Of a stretch of DNA of 64,000 nt, positions 42,789 through 50,947 are shown piece after piece. The position numbers and the translations under genes are program-made. The first letter of the stretch is position 1, and every line of letters begins with the position of its first letter. The stretch is from a virus: IMG/VR virus record IMGVR_UViG_3300028654_000018, positions 1 to 64,000 of that record. One strand, 5' to 3'. The notes beneath the pieces are model-generated. The model was not told the origin of the DNA. It saw nothing but the letters and a program-made list of their open reading frames with translations, and did not search any database.

Positions 42789-43040
42789 CTATTCCTCGCT
42801 AAACAATTTTATGTTTACGAAATAACATTCTTCACAGTATGGACCAGCATCATTTATATCATACATACTGTCTTCTGCTTTGCCTGCCCTTCCTGTCTCA
42901 CATTCACACATAAAACAGTGTTCTCGTGTTAAACCCGGATATTTGGCATTAATTCTAGTATGAGCGTCTTGAGTCAATGCGCCGGATATTCCCATCTGTT
43001 TACGAATTTCTTTGTTTCGTTGGTCAATTTTACTAGTCAT
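42789..43040 (-). CDS. zinc-finger-like protein, 83 aa
   Basis: CFMCECETG and GPYCEECY form a CxxC...CxxC pair spaced by about 25 residues, a treble-clef or zinc-ribbon layout. Overlaps the gene upstream by 8 nt. Could bind nucleic acid. Confidence 0.65.
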   Translation of the reverse strand: MTSKIDQRNKEIRKQMGISGALTQDAHTRINAKYPGLTREHCFMCECETGRAGKAEDSMYDINDAGPYCEECYFVNIKLFSEE

Positions 43041-43641
43041 CGCTAAACAATCCTTCTTGTTTAAAGAAATTCCACAAATCGCACTTATTCTTAATTGTAT
43101 TTTTCTGAATCATTTCATAATATGATCTATTCTTAATAGCCATCGGAATTTCTTTATTCATTGCCTTTCCAATTTTATCAAGCATAGTGAAAATCTGCTT
43201 CTGTGTTTTATTCTCTGGCGTCCAAGCTCCCCATGAATAACTATCCCATTTTGTTTTTTCTGGTCCCTTGGTTTTATATGCACGAATGTTGCTAAAACCC
43301 CTTGATTCCATACGATATGCTAGACGCTTTTCGATTGCGGAGACATCTTTTAATTCTAGCCGACGTTTCATTCTACGTTCTTGCCAATCATCAAGATTAG
43401 ATGCCTCGAACGCCCAAAGCAACCCGGCGTCAAAGTTGTGAAGTACGCTTGGCGATTGTGACAGAGGAACAGTACCCGCGTGAATTTCTGCGGCGCGTTT
43501 CTTTGTCCATTTATAATTTCCTTTTGGTCGTATAAGACCTTTTGATTTAGCATCAAAATTATTGAAAGTCACAAAGAATTGATTTGTGATTTTATTAAAA
43601 ATTACCGTAGCAATTTGTGGTTTATCGCTATTTCTTATCAT
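43033..43641 (-). CDS. hypothetical protein, 202 aa
   Basis: Basic, helical, with KWTKKRAAEIHAGTVPLSQ and WDSYSWGAWTPENKTQKQI. No family recognised. A clear promoter lies at 43674-43701. Confidence 0.7.
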   Translation of the reverse strand: MIRNSDKPQIATVIFNKITNQFFVTFNNFDAKSKGLIRPKGNYKWTKKRAAEIHAGTVPLSQSPSVLHNFDAGLLWAFEASNLDDWQERRMKRRLELKDVSAIEKRLAYRMESRGFSNIRAYKTKGPEKTKWDSYSWGAWTPENKTQKQIFTMLDKIGKAMNKEIPMAIKNRSYYEMIQKNTIKNKCDLWNFFKQEGLFSDD

Positions 43642-43673
43642 GTGTATCTCCGCTAGATATTACTCATGATGTC

Positions 43674-43701
43674 AGTATAGCATACTGCGGCACAAAGTCA
43701 A
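43674..43701 (-). promoter_or_regulatory. sigma70-type promoter
   Basis: TTGACT (43696-43701), 16-nt spacer containing CCGCAGTATGC, TATACT (43674-43679). Confidence 0.65.
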
Positions 43702-43739
43702 CTAAATGAGGTCAGAGATAGTTAAAATTTTATCTATTA

Positions 43740-44300
43740 TTAGGTATCGAGTTCTTCTCGATATCCCCATTGCCCATGCAAATAATGCAATGGTTTTGGC
43801 TTCTTAGGAATCATACTCCAAAACAGTTTTGTCAATGGAAGCGAGGCAGCATTACAACCACTCTTAGTCATAGCATCCATAATATCTTCATCGCTATAAT
43901 TCATATCTAACATTTTTTGTGGGATTACCGTACACATTTTAGTATATGGTTTTAATTCTATATTTGTCGAATCCGCGATATTTTTTTGATTGTATGAGAT
44001 GTTTCCGAATAGTGCTAACGCAAATAATATGATAAGCGTTGATTTATTCTTACGAAAAATATCAGAAGTTTTAACAGATACTTTTTTGTTTATGTTAGAA
44101 ACTGTTCGCACTAACAAATATGGTAGTCCAAATGAAAACAGTAGCATAATAATAATTGCGGTTGGAGAGAAAACAATCGAAAGAGTCATCAACATCATAA
44201 TCTTTGCTATTACAAAGTCTGAAACGGCCGGAGCCCACATATCTGGATTGACCGTAATGTGCGTGACTGGGACTACAGCGGATGCGAGAATACTAAGCAT
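43740..44300 (-). CDS. polytopic membrane protein, 186 aa
   Basis: Three or four hydrophobic segments in the first 115 residues (for example FVIAKIMMLMTLSIVF, AIIIMLLFSFGLPYLLV) and a soluble C-terminal domain with paired Cys. Unknown function. Confidence 0.65.
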   Translation of the reverse strand: MLSILASAVVPVTHITVNPDMWAPAVSDFVIAKIMMLMTLSIVFSPTAIIIMLLFSFGLPYLLVRTVSNINKKVSVKTSDIFRKNKSTLIILFALALFGNISYNQKNIADSTNIELKPYTKMCTVIPQKMLDMNYSDEDIMDAMTKSGCNAASLPLTKLFWSMIPKKPKPLHYLHGQWGYREELDT

Positions 44301-44347
44301 GAATTTCCTTTTAAATGGTTAATATAGCATTGTACTATATAACCGCT

Positions 44348-44728
44348 TTAAAAGTCAAAATTTATATAGTTTGGGTCGATTTCTGTTCGGGATACAAGCG
44401 TCAGATTGGCTTTAGGTCTATCGGATTCTATTGGAGCGTCATTTACTGAGGCTAATCTAGGTTTTGGTCTAGCCGGTACAAATTTAGGAAACAATTCATT
44501 GAACAATGCACTACATAGCATATCAAATTCTTTTTTCTTCGTTTCTGGATCGACCATTTGTTCATAAGAATATGTGACGTTATTTTCGTATGGATCCTGT
44601 TTAAACGGAACTACTGGATCAGAGAAGCCATTATTGAGCGCATTTTGCGTCATGGCTTCGAGAATTTGTTCTACCTGCTGTGTTGATCGACGCTTCATAA
44701 ACGAGTAATCAATGTTATCTTCCGACAT
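44348..44728 (-). CDS. hypothetical protein with VVPFKQD motif, 126 aa
   Basis: Contains DPVVPFKQDPYENN, reminiscent of the DVVPFKGK motif in the 787-aa protein, otherwise unlike it. Proline-rich middle. Unknown. Confidence 0.6.
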   Translation of the reverse strand: MSEDNIDYSFMKRRSTQQVEQILEAMTQNALNNGFSDPVVPFKQDPYENNVTYSYEQMVDPETKKKEFDMLCSALFNELFPKFVPARPKPRLASVNDAPIESDRPKANLTLVSRTEIDPNYINFDF

Positions 44729-44770
44729 CTTTCATGCTCCGATAAGTTGTTTAAGCACAATTAATATTTC

Positions 44771-44953
44771 CTATACAACGACCAATTTAACTATCTTCCA
44801 AATTTTTTCATCACAGTCGAACGTTATAATTTGCTCTTTTTGCAGCAAAATATACATCTCACAAATGGATGTAAAATTATCACCCCATGTTGCTAGATTT
44901 CCGTGTTCTTTAATGTGCTTTATAGCATCAAATTTTAGTTCGTCATTTGTCAT
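44771..44953 (-). CDS. hypothetical protein, 60 aa (probably leaderless)
   Basis: ATG at 44953 opens MTNDELKFDAIKHIKEHGN; the promoter -10 box ends 7 nt upstream, so the message would start at or near the start codon. Small soluble protein of unknown function. Confidence 0.6.
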   Translation of the reverse strand: MTNDELKFDAIKHIKEHGNLATWGDNFTSICEMYILLQKEQIITFDCDEKIWKIVKLVVV

Positions 44954-44959
44954 ACTTTT

Positions 44960-44987
44960 ATAATAGCACACTGCGGTCAAGTGTCAA
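44960..44987 (-). promoter_or_regulatory. sigma70-type promoter
   Basis: TTGACA (44982-44987), 16-nt spacer containing CCGCAGTGTGC, TATTAT (44960-44965). Confidence 0.65.
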
Positions 44988-45028
44988 CTAAAAAGTGACC
45001 TAAAAAATATGATTAACTTTTAGTTAAT

Positions 45029-45931
45029 TTACATCCACTTCATTAAGAAAAAGTTCATATCATCTTCGCTTTCAAAGACCCAGACTTCATTATACATGCC
45101 CATTAGAAGAAATCTTTTTTCTAATGTTGTTCTACACCAGGCACAGACTTCTTTTAATTTTTCAAGATATGCTAAATCATATTTTGACATATTTACAGTA
45201 GAAGTAGAAAAAATATTAAGAGTTCCCCACGCAGATTTATTTACCGCATCCGCAATACCAGTGCATAGTTCTCCGGGCAATGTATACACATTATCCCATT
45301 CGCGTGTAATATGTTTTAAATTTTTGCCATATAATATATATCGAACTGCATTTTTAAGTTCGACTACATTAGTGGTTTCACTAAATTCAAATGCATCTTC
45401 CGGCGATACTTTATCGATGATATGTTCTTTAAAAAATGCATCAAAAGCAGCTAGTGATCTAAAATATAAATCATACATATTTGTTTCATATGATATTTCG
45501 CATAATTTTATCGAAGAATATTCATTCGATGATAAATTATTAAGAGCTTTTTTCGACTTTGCGTACTGTTCCATGGACATTTGTAGTGTTAGTCTAAAAG
45601 GAAACTCAGTTAATAATTTTTCTCGTTTATTTTGAATGGTTATAATCGACAATGCTTTTTTCTCATTATATGGTTTAGTAAGATAGAGTAATGAAGATGA
45701 TCGATTTTTATGATATTTTATAAATGCTCTTTTTCTAGTAAAAAGCATATTAATAAATGGATCATAATCATCATTTTCTTTATCTACAAGATGCTCTATT
45801 ACTTTATTGAATTCTTTTTCACCCTTAGACAAATTAGCATGACTAAGCGGCGTAATATTACCATATCCGCGTAGCATTGCAATCAGACAATTGCTATAAC
45901 TAGAATTTTGAGATGGCTCGAATGTTATCAT
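45029..45931 (-). CDS. large DxAxF-tail-related protein, 300 aa
   Basis: Ends NEVWVFESEDDMNFFLMKWM, the family tail with Met/Asn replacing Ala. The N-terminal 220 residues are helical and unlike other members; SLAAFDAFFKEHI may be an internal, degenerate copy. Overlaps the ABC transporter gene by 4 nt. Confidence 0.6.
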   Translation of the reverse strand: MITFEPSQNSSYSNCLIAMLRGYGNITPLSHANLSKGEKEFNKVIEHLVDKENDDYDPFINMLFTRKRAFIKYHKNRSSSLLYLTKPYNEKKALSIITIQNKREKLLTEFPFRLTLQMSMEQYAKSKKALNNLSSNEYSSIKLCEISYETNMYDLYFRSLAAFDAFFKEHIIDKVSPEDAFEFSETTNVVELKNAVRYILYGKNLKHITREWDNVYTLPGELCTGIADAVNKSAWGTLNIFSTSTVNMSKYDLAYLEKLKEVCAWCRTTLEKRFLLMGMYNEVWVFESEDDMNFFLMKWM

Positions 45932-47646
45932 TTTTCTTTTAACTTTTTATTCTTCAATATTAATTTATGTGTGTGAAATTTATCTATAGTCTTTCTATGA
46001 CCAACACTTATTATAGTAGTCTTAGGTAGTTTTGCCAAAAGTAATTTATAACTAACTTGCTCACTTTCTTCGTCCATCGAACTAGTGGATTCATCGAGAA
46101 ATAGAAAGTCGGGCTTCTGTAATATAGCGCGAATGAATGCAATTTTTTGTTTTTGGCCGCCCGATAATATTTTGTTCCAGTCAGCTTCCTTAAGAATATC
46201 ATCTCGGAGATCATGTAAACCAATTTCATACATCAACTGTTGTATTTCTGCCCGATCAAAAAGTATTTGCAAAACTGTTTTTCCTTTAGTATCTGGAGAA
46301 TTTCCCGGATAACATATAACATCCAGTAATGTTCCCAATGGCATATAGGAATTCTGACTAATGAACATTTGCGTCTTATTTGTTGGCATATTGATTGTTC
46401 CCAACGCATATGGCCAAATATTCGCAATACATCTTAATAGTGTACTTTTGCCTGTGCCATTTGCGCCAGAGATAACATATCTTCCTGTAGTTTTGAAGTT
46501 AAACGTAGCATTATCAAGTAATACGCCATTGTTAGGCAATGAAATTGTGAAGTTCTTGATACCAAATATTTTTTTATTAATGAATTTCACTTTTTTATTA
46601 TGATCTAATTCTTGCCAATCATTGACTGCCGTTTCAAAACCATTTAAACGATTTATCACGGCGCGATAATTTGCTAAATTTGTAAAGCTATCGACAAACC
46701 ATGCCAAAGAACTTTGAACACTGTCGAATGCACTTGCTGTTTGCATTAATCCACCAAGTTTAATAGCTCCAGAGAAAAACCTCGGCGCACTTACGAGATA
46801 GGGAAATATCACGGCTATTTGTGAAAAATAACTCGACCACCAATTCAAATGCTTTTGTTTTGTATTAATTTTGTTGAAGTTATCGAAGACAAAAGAAAAT
46901 CGTTTCATAAATCCTTTCTTCTCAAATTTTTCTCCCTTATACAGAACAATGCTTTCACTATTCTCTCTTGTTCGCATCAAACTATAACGAAAGTTGGCTT
47001 CGAATTGCTCTTGAATGAAACTAAGACCAGGAAGTTTTTTACCGATCTTTCTCGTTACGAACGTTCCAAATACTGAATAAACTAATACTCCCCACACAAG
47101 ATAATGTCCGATGAATATTTCATGCCCCATCAAAGTGAAAGTTATGCTGTCACTTAATCCCCACAATATAAAAATGAAGCTAAAGAACGTTACAACAGAA
47201 CTTAATAGTCCGAGACTTAACGACAAGCTTAAAACAACGAATGAGTTGATATCTTCACTTATACGTTGGTCTACGTTATCGGCACTTGATGAAAGAAATT
47301 GGGAACCGTAAAATGTTTTTGTTTTAAGCCACGTTTCTAGATTTTTCTCTGTGAGCCAATTTCTCCACGTAATCTGTAATTTTTGAAAAAAGTAAGATTT
47401 ATACCCGTATATACCAACAAATATTAATGCTAGTATCATAAATTTCTTAATATAGTACAAGAAAGCTGGTTGGTCTAAATTTTGTAAACTATCATAAAAG
47501 CCATTGCGCCAGCTATTAAACTGCACATTTAAATATACGAGTGTCATTTCCATTGCAATGATCGAAACTAATAAAAATATAGGTTTCCATCTATTTGGAT
47601 TCGTAACAAAAAAAGCTTTCCAGTATTTTACGATTGATTTAAACAT
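45928..47646 (-). CDS. SbmA/BacA-YddA family ABC transporter, full length
   Basis: 572 aa half-transporter with fused ATPase. N-terminal membrane domain with about six spans and the family signature NVQFNSWRNGFYDSLQNLD...FYYIKKF-like and ITWRNWLTEKNLETWL; C-terminal ATPase with GANGTGKSTLL (Walker A), LSGGQKQKIAF (signature), PDFLFLDESTSSMDEE (Walker B) and SVGH (H-loop). Members in bacteria handle peptides, cobalamin or fatty acids; rhizobial BacA takes up host peptides. All catalytic motifs are intact. A complete ABC transporter in a phage is exceptional. Confidence 0.93.
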   Translation of the reverse strand: MFKSIVKYWKAFFVTNPNRWKPIFLLVSIIAMEMTLVYLNVQFNSWRNGFYDSLQNLDQPAFLYYIKKFMILALIFVGIYGYKSYFFQKLQITWRNWLTEKNLETWLKTKTFYGSQFLSSSADNVDQRISEDINSFVVLSLSLSLGLLSSVVTFFSFIFILWGLSDSITFTLMGHEIFIGHYLVWGVLVYSVFGTFVTRKIGKKLPGLSFIQEQFEANFRYSLMRTRENSESIVLYKGEKFEKKGFMKRFSFVFDNFNKINTKQKHLNWWSSYFSQIAVIFPYLVSAPRFFSGAIKLGGLMQTASAFDSVQSSLAWFVDSFTNLANYRAVINRLNGFETAVNDWQELDHNKKVKFINKKIFGIKNFTISLPNNGVLLDNATFNFKTTGRYVISGANGTGKSTLLRCIANIWPYALGTINMPTNKTQMFISQNSYMPLGTLLDVICYPGNSPDTKGKTVLQILFDRAEIQQLMYEIGLHDLRDDILKEADWNKILSGGQKQKIAFIRAILQKPDFLFLDESTSSMDEESEQVSYKLLLAKLPKTTIISVGHRKTIDKFHTHKLILKNKKLKEK

Positions 47647-47651
47647 AATTT

Positions 47652-48092
47652 TTATTTTTCATCTGAGGGGGAATATGACTGTGTATATGATATATTATTT
47701 TTAATCTCAGAAGCAAGAGATATTTTTTCTATAAGTTTCTTAAAACACTTCTTTCTATTGATTTGCCAGTTCTTACTATTTCTTGGCATATCTAAATGCC
47801 ACATATATTCAATCTTCGCTGATATCACTGCACTATCAGTCTCATTATCATTCGTAAAAATCATATCAATTGCATTGATTGCCTTTATAAAGTCCACAGT
47901 GACTGTATCGAAATTATTTTCTAACAAAATTCTTAGTATTTTTTTACCTTCATCATTGTGGCGTTTTATTTTGGAAAAATAATCTTTTAACGCATCGTAC
48001 AGCAACTTAATTAAAAACCCAGATAAGAGCGTTATCGTGTGTGCCGTGGGCTTATGATTTTCTAAAATATCAGAAATAAAATCTATATTCAT
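47652..48092 (-). CDS. hypothetical protein with N-terminal membrane segment, 146 aa
   Basis: Hydrophobic segment TITLLSGFLIKLLYDAL followed by KIKRHNDEGKKILRILLEN and EYMWHLDMPRN...WQINRKKCFKKLIEKI. Resembles bacterial DUF6680-type proteins (helix, AWxxYxxHL-like, C-terminal helix), of unknown role. 4-nt overlap with the agmatinase gene. Confidence 0.55.
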   Translation of the reverse strand: MNIDFISDILENHKPTAHTITLLSGFLIKLLYDALKDYFSKIKRHNDEGKKILRILLENNFDTVTVDFIKAINAIDMIFTNDNETDSAVISAKIEYMWHLDMPRNSKNWQINRKKCFKKLIEKISLASEIKNNISYTQSYSPSDEK

Positions 48093-48982
48093 TTAACATC
48101 CATCAGTGAGATCATATTCCACATTATAGTAGCGCCAGCCAATGCAGTAATCTGCGATACATCGTATGCCGGACATACTTCGACAAGATCAGCGCCGATC
48201 AATTTCTTATTTTTAGAATGAAGTTGTTTCATAATTTCCATAATCTGCCATGTGAACAAACCGCCGACTTCTGGCGTTCCTGTTCCTGGCGCTTGTGATG
48301 CATCGAGACAGTCAATATCAAATGTCATATACGTTGGCAAACCATCCGTAGATTGAATAATATCGTCGGCCAGATCATCCAAATTCATTTTATGAACCGT
48401 TGATGCGTTATATTGAATGATTCCTCTATCTATTAGCCAGTCATTGTTGCTTTTTGGAGAAGATGAACGAATTCCAATTTGAACTATGCGTTCTGGATCT
48501 ACTAATCCATCTTCAATTGCCAATCTTAAAAAATTTCCGTGATTGGGCGTTTTACCTTCGTCCCAAGCATCAATGTGCGCATCGAAATGAACGAGCGACA
48601 TTTTCCCATATTTTTTATAATGCGCTTTAAGAATCGGATAGGTAATTGTGTGGTCGCCACCCATAGAAATAAGTTTTGTTTTATCGACTAGCTTTGTAAA
48701 ATCTGATTCCAGCATTGCTATTGGTACTACTCGGTCGATTTCAACGTCTCCGATGTCTCCTACATTTTTTAAAATGTCGTCATATGACATATCTGTATAT
48801 GGATTGCGGCCGTCGCATAGCATTGCGCTTGCATCACGAATAGCAGTTGGTCCCAATCTCGCGCCGGGTCTATTTGACGTTCCGAGATCATAACAAACTC
48901 CGACGGTTGATATAGGTTTATGACCGACAGGACCTACTGAAGTTTTCATAAAAGAACGTATGCCAGTGTAAGTATTCGTCAT
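48089..48982 (-). CDS. agmatinase/arginase-family ureohydrolase
   Basis: 297 aa. GGDHTIT, HFDAHIDAWDE and TFDIDCLDASQAPGTGTPE supply the His and Asp ligands for two Mn ions; RPGARLGPTAIR matches the family start. The PGTGTPE form is usual in agmatinases, which release urea from agmatine to give putrescine. Putrescine could neutralise packaged DNA or feed base modification. Guanidino substrate not certain. Confidence 0.9.
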   Translation of the reverse strand: MTNTYTGIRSFMKTSVGPVGHKPISTVGVCYDLGTSNRPGARLGPTAIRDASAMLCDGRNPYTDMSYDDILKNVGDIGDVEIDRVVPIAMLESDFTKLVDKTKLISMGGDHTITYPILKAHYKKYGKMSLVHFDAHIDAWDEGKTPNHGNFLRLAIEDGLVDPERIVQIGIRSSSPKSNNDWLIDRGIIQYNASTVHKMNLDDLADDIIQSTDGLPTYMTFDIDCLDASQAPGTGTPEVGGLFTWQIMEIMKQLHSKNKKLIGADLVEVCPAYDVSQITALAGATIMWNMISLMDVK

Positions 48983-49170
48983 TATGCGTCCTTTAGACGT
49001 ATTAACACATGCTCTGCGATAAGCCCTTGATCTGATTGATCTAATTTTTGATATTTCTTCGAATATTCGTCGTGTCTCTCTTTAAAAATCTTTGCATCGA
49101 AGCCTTCTTTAGCTTCGCAATAAGCTAAAAGATCAAAATATAGGGCAATAAGCTCCATCGGATCTATCAT
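48982..49170 (-). CDS. hypothetical protein, 62 aa
   Basis: Helical acidic protein (MELIALYFDLLAYCEAKEGFD). Stop overlaps the agmatinase start by one base. Unknown. Confidence 0.6.
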   Translation of the reverse strand: MIDPMELIALYFDLLAYCEAKEGFDAKIFKERHDEYSKKYQKLDQSDQGLIAEHVLIRLKDA

Positions 49171-49220
49171 CCGTCTAGAATACTATGAAATGCTTGATAT
49201 GTCAAAGATTAAATAATATC

Positions 49221-49556
49221 ATGAAGTTAAAAGAACTCCTTAATGAAGCGATGTCTAAAGATCAAGCCGTGGCTACTTTTGCTCGATTTGGCGTGCGCGA
49301 TGCCCTGAAATATGCCGCGCCACAATTGAAAACGTTATATCTTGCATTAGCAAAGAAAAACCATCCTGATGCGGGTGGGTCGGTAGAGCGCATGACTGAA
49401 ATCAATGCCGCATACGATGTTTTGAAGAAAGTTAAAGCTGGCTTGGAAGCGTTTGGGTTTAATCGTGACGATTTTCCGTATACAGGAACTAAGCATACAG
49501 ACGCCCTAAATCAGTTTTGGGCGGCTGCTGAACGCGCACGAAACAATAAGAAATAA
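49221..49556 (+). CDS. J-domain protein with MKLKELLNEA leader
   Basis: 111 aa from ATG at 49221. Leader MKLKELLNEAMSKD, then a J-domain: LKTLYLALAKKNHPDAGGS with the HPD that stimulates Hsp70, and MTEINAAYDVLKK. There is no zinc or substrate domain. The leader matches the other putative packaged proteins, so this may be an injected co-chaperone that redirects host DnaK. Confidence 0.8.
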   Translation: MKLKELLNEAMSKDQAVATFARFGVRDALKYAAPQLKTLYLALAKKNHPDAGGSVERMTEINAAYDVLKKVKAGLEAFGFNRDDFPYTGTKHTDALNQFWAAAERARNNKK

Positions 49557-49602
49557 TTTGACATAAATAACTATGAACTGTTAAAGTTCTATTTTAGAGA
49601 AT

Positions 49603-49677
49603 GTTCCTGTAGCTTAACGGTTAAAGCAGTAATCTCTAAAATTATCAATGTCGATTCGATTTCGACCAGGAACACCA
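49603..49677 (+). tRNA. amber-suppressor-type tRNA, anticodon CTA
   Basis: Acceptor GTTCCTG/CAGGAAC with A73 and encoded CCA; D-arm GCTT-AACGGTTA-AAGC; anticodon arm GTAAT-CTCTAAA-ATTAT; T-arm GTCGA-TTCGATT-TCGAC. Anticodon at 49636-49638 is CTA, reading UAG. Canonical G18G19 and TTC. Only plus-strand tRNA in the window. Identity of the charged amino acid unknown. Confidence 0.88.
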
Positions 49678-49700
49678 ACAACTAACAAAAAGGATATACT

Positions 49701-49790
49701 ATGACTATGTAGGTTTATAATTCTCGCGCTTCTCCTTGTAAGGTAATTAAACGATTAATTACACATCTTACAATCTCAAAGGAGAACAAC
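49701..49790 (+). promoter_or_regulatory. leader with in-frame UAG and hairpin before the 130-aa gene
   Basis: AAAGGA precedes ATG-ACT-ATG-TAG at 49701; the frame then stays open for 26 codons into the ATG at 49791. A hairpin (GTAATTAA, ACGA, TTAATTAC, flanked by GTAAG/CTTAC; 49737-49772) stands before the second AAAGGAGA site. Reading-through of the UAG by the adjacent tRNA would make an N-terminally extended protein. Confidence 0.5.
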
Positions 49791-50183
49791 ATGACTAACA
49801 CGACACATACACCAAAAACTAATTTTTTCAATACCAAAGAAGACTATATTAAATTTATTACTCACTGGAAAGCTTTAGCTAACAGCAAAAAAGCTACGTG
49901 CGAAGAACATATACTTTACACAATTCTAAAAGGTAATGATTTTAATAAAGCATTTACTCCCGTTACAAATAAAACTAAAATAATACATAATTTAAGCGGA
50001 AATAAATATGGTAACATTGCTACTGCATATCATAGAGTTAGCTATGCACTTACAACTATCCAAGGACCGCTGCATCTAATTATTAAGTCAAGTTGGTATA
50101 CGACACTAAATGATGATACTAAGGAAAAATTAAAATTTTTCTTCACTAATACAACATTTAAGAAAATAATCGGAGAAGAATAA
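49791..50183 (+). CDS. hypothetical protein, 130 aa
   Basis: Strong AAAGGAG site 6 nt before ATG. Lys/Thr-rich soluble protein with no recognised motif. An in-frame upstream extension blocked by one UAG is possible (see leader). Shares one base with the Pth2-like gene (TAATG). Confidence 0.75.
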   Translation: MTNTTHTPKTNFFNTKEDYIKFITHWKALANSKKATCEEHILYTILKGNDFNKAFTPVTNKTKIIHNLSGNKYGNIATAYHRVSYALTTIQGPLHLIIKSSWYTTLNDDTKEKLKFFFTNTTFKKIIGEE

Positions 50184-50515
50184 TGAAAACAGAAACACAA
50201 TATATCTATGTCTTTGTTCGCAAAGATATGCTTGTTGAGTTTCAGATTGTTCAAGCTTGTCACGCATCGTGCGTGGCAGGCGAACAGTTTGGTGGTAGTA
50301 ATTCACATATGGTATTGCTAGGACTCTCTGGGCCAGATGAACTTGAATCTCTTACAGCATGGTTACAAGTTTATAAAATTCCATTTGTTACATTTTTTGA
50401 ATCAGATGATAATATGGGTAATTCTGCCGTAGCTACTTCTCCTATATCTGGAGAATCACGTAAAAATATTAAAAAAATAATCGATGATATGAAACTCGTT
50501 CTATGGAAATTATAA
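50183..50515 (+). CDS. peptidyl-tRNA hydrolase 2-like protein
   Basis: 110 aa. YIYVFVRKDMLVEFQIVQACHAS, HMVLLGL...DELESLTAWLQVYKIPFVTFFE and NSAVATSPIS follow the Pth2 order (RxDL, Q...AHA, ELxxL, GIP, TAxAxxP). Pth2 frees tRNA from peptidyl-tRNA. Next to a suppressor-type tRNA and the tRNA clusters it may recycle phage tRNAs. Related small phage proteins are often annotated simply as conserved. Confidence 0.72.
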   Translation: MKTETQYIYVFVRKDMLVEFQIVQACHASCVAGEQFGGSNSHMVLLGLSGPDELESLTAWLQVYKIPFVTFFESDDNMGNSAVATSPISGESRKNIKKIIDDMKLVLWKL

Positions 50516-50947
50516 CATCTTTATCATGTGAATCGCCGGAGATTTGTCATGATAGTAAGACGGCAACTCTCCGGTTTTTGTAAATCCTAATTTTTGATAT
50601 AATCCGATAGCAGTAGTATTATCCGGGCGAACTTCTAACGTCAACGCAATTTTTCCTTTGCTCTTTGCAATAGATTCAACATGTGTAATTAGCTGTTGTG
50701 CTAATCCTCTACCACGAAATTCTTGAGATACGGTCAAAGAATATACTCTATCATTTTTACATTTTATTCTATGTAAAACAATTATAGATGCCGCAAGTTT
50801 ATTATTTTCTTCATAGACAAAAATATCAGTCGTATTACTAGATAATAATCTAGCGAGTTGCGATTTTTTAAAGGCATCAGCACCAAATGCGCTTTGTTCT
50901 AGCGTCAAGAGTTCTGAAATATCATTTATTGTTGCTTGGCGAATCAT
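50510..50947 (-). CDS. GNAT acetyltransferase (RimI-like)
   Basis: 145 aa. IRQATINDISELLTLEQSAF, YSLTVSQEFRGRGLAQQLI (acetyl-CoA loop Q/RxxGxG/A) and TLEVRPDNTTAIGLYQKLGF match RimI-type N-terminal acetyltransferases. Target unknown. Converges with the Pth2-like gene (6-nt overlap). Confidence 0.88.
   Translation of the reverse strand: MIRQATINDISELLTLEQSAFGADAFKKSQLARLLSSNTTDIFVYEENNKLAASIIVLHRIKCKNDRVYSLTVSQEFRGRGLAQQLITHVESIAKSKGKIALTLEVRPDNTTAIGLYQKLGFTKTGELPSYYHDKSPAIHMIKML

Noticed and set aside
45096-45635. 179-codon plus-strand frame opposite the 300-aa gene
   Set aside because: Shadow of a real gene that has overlaps, a family tail and good coding signals on the minus strand.
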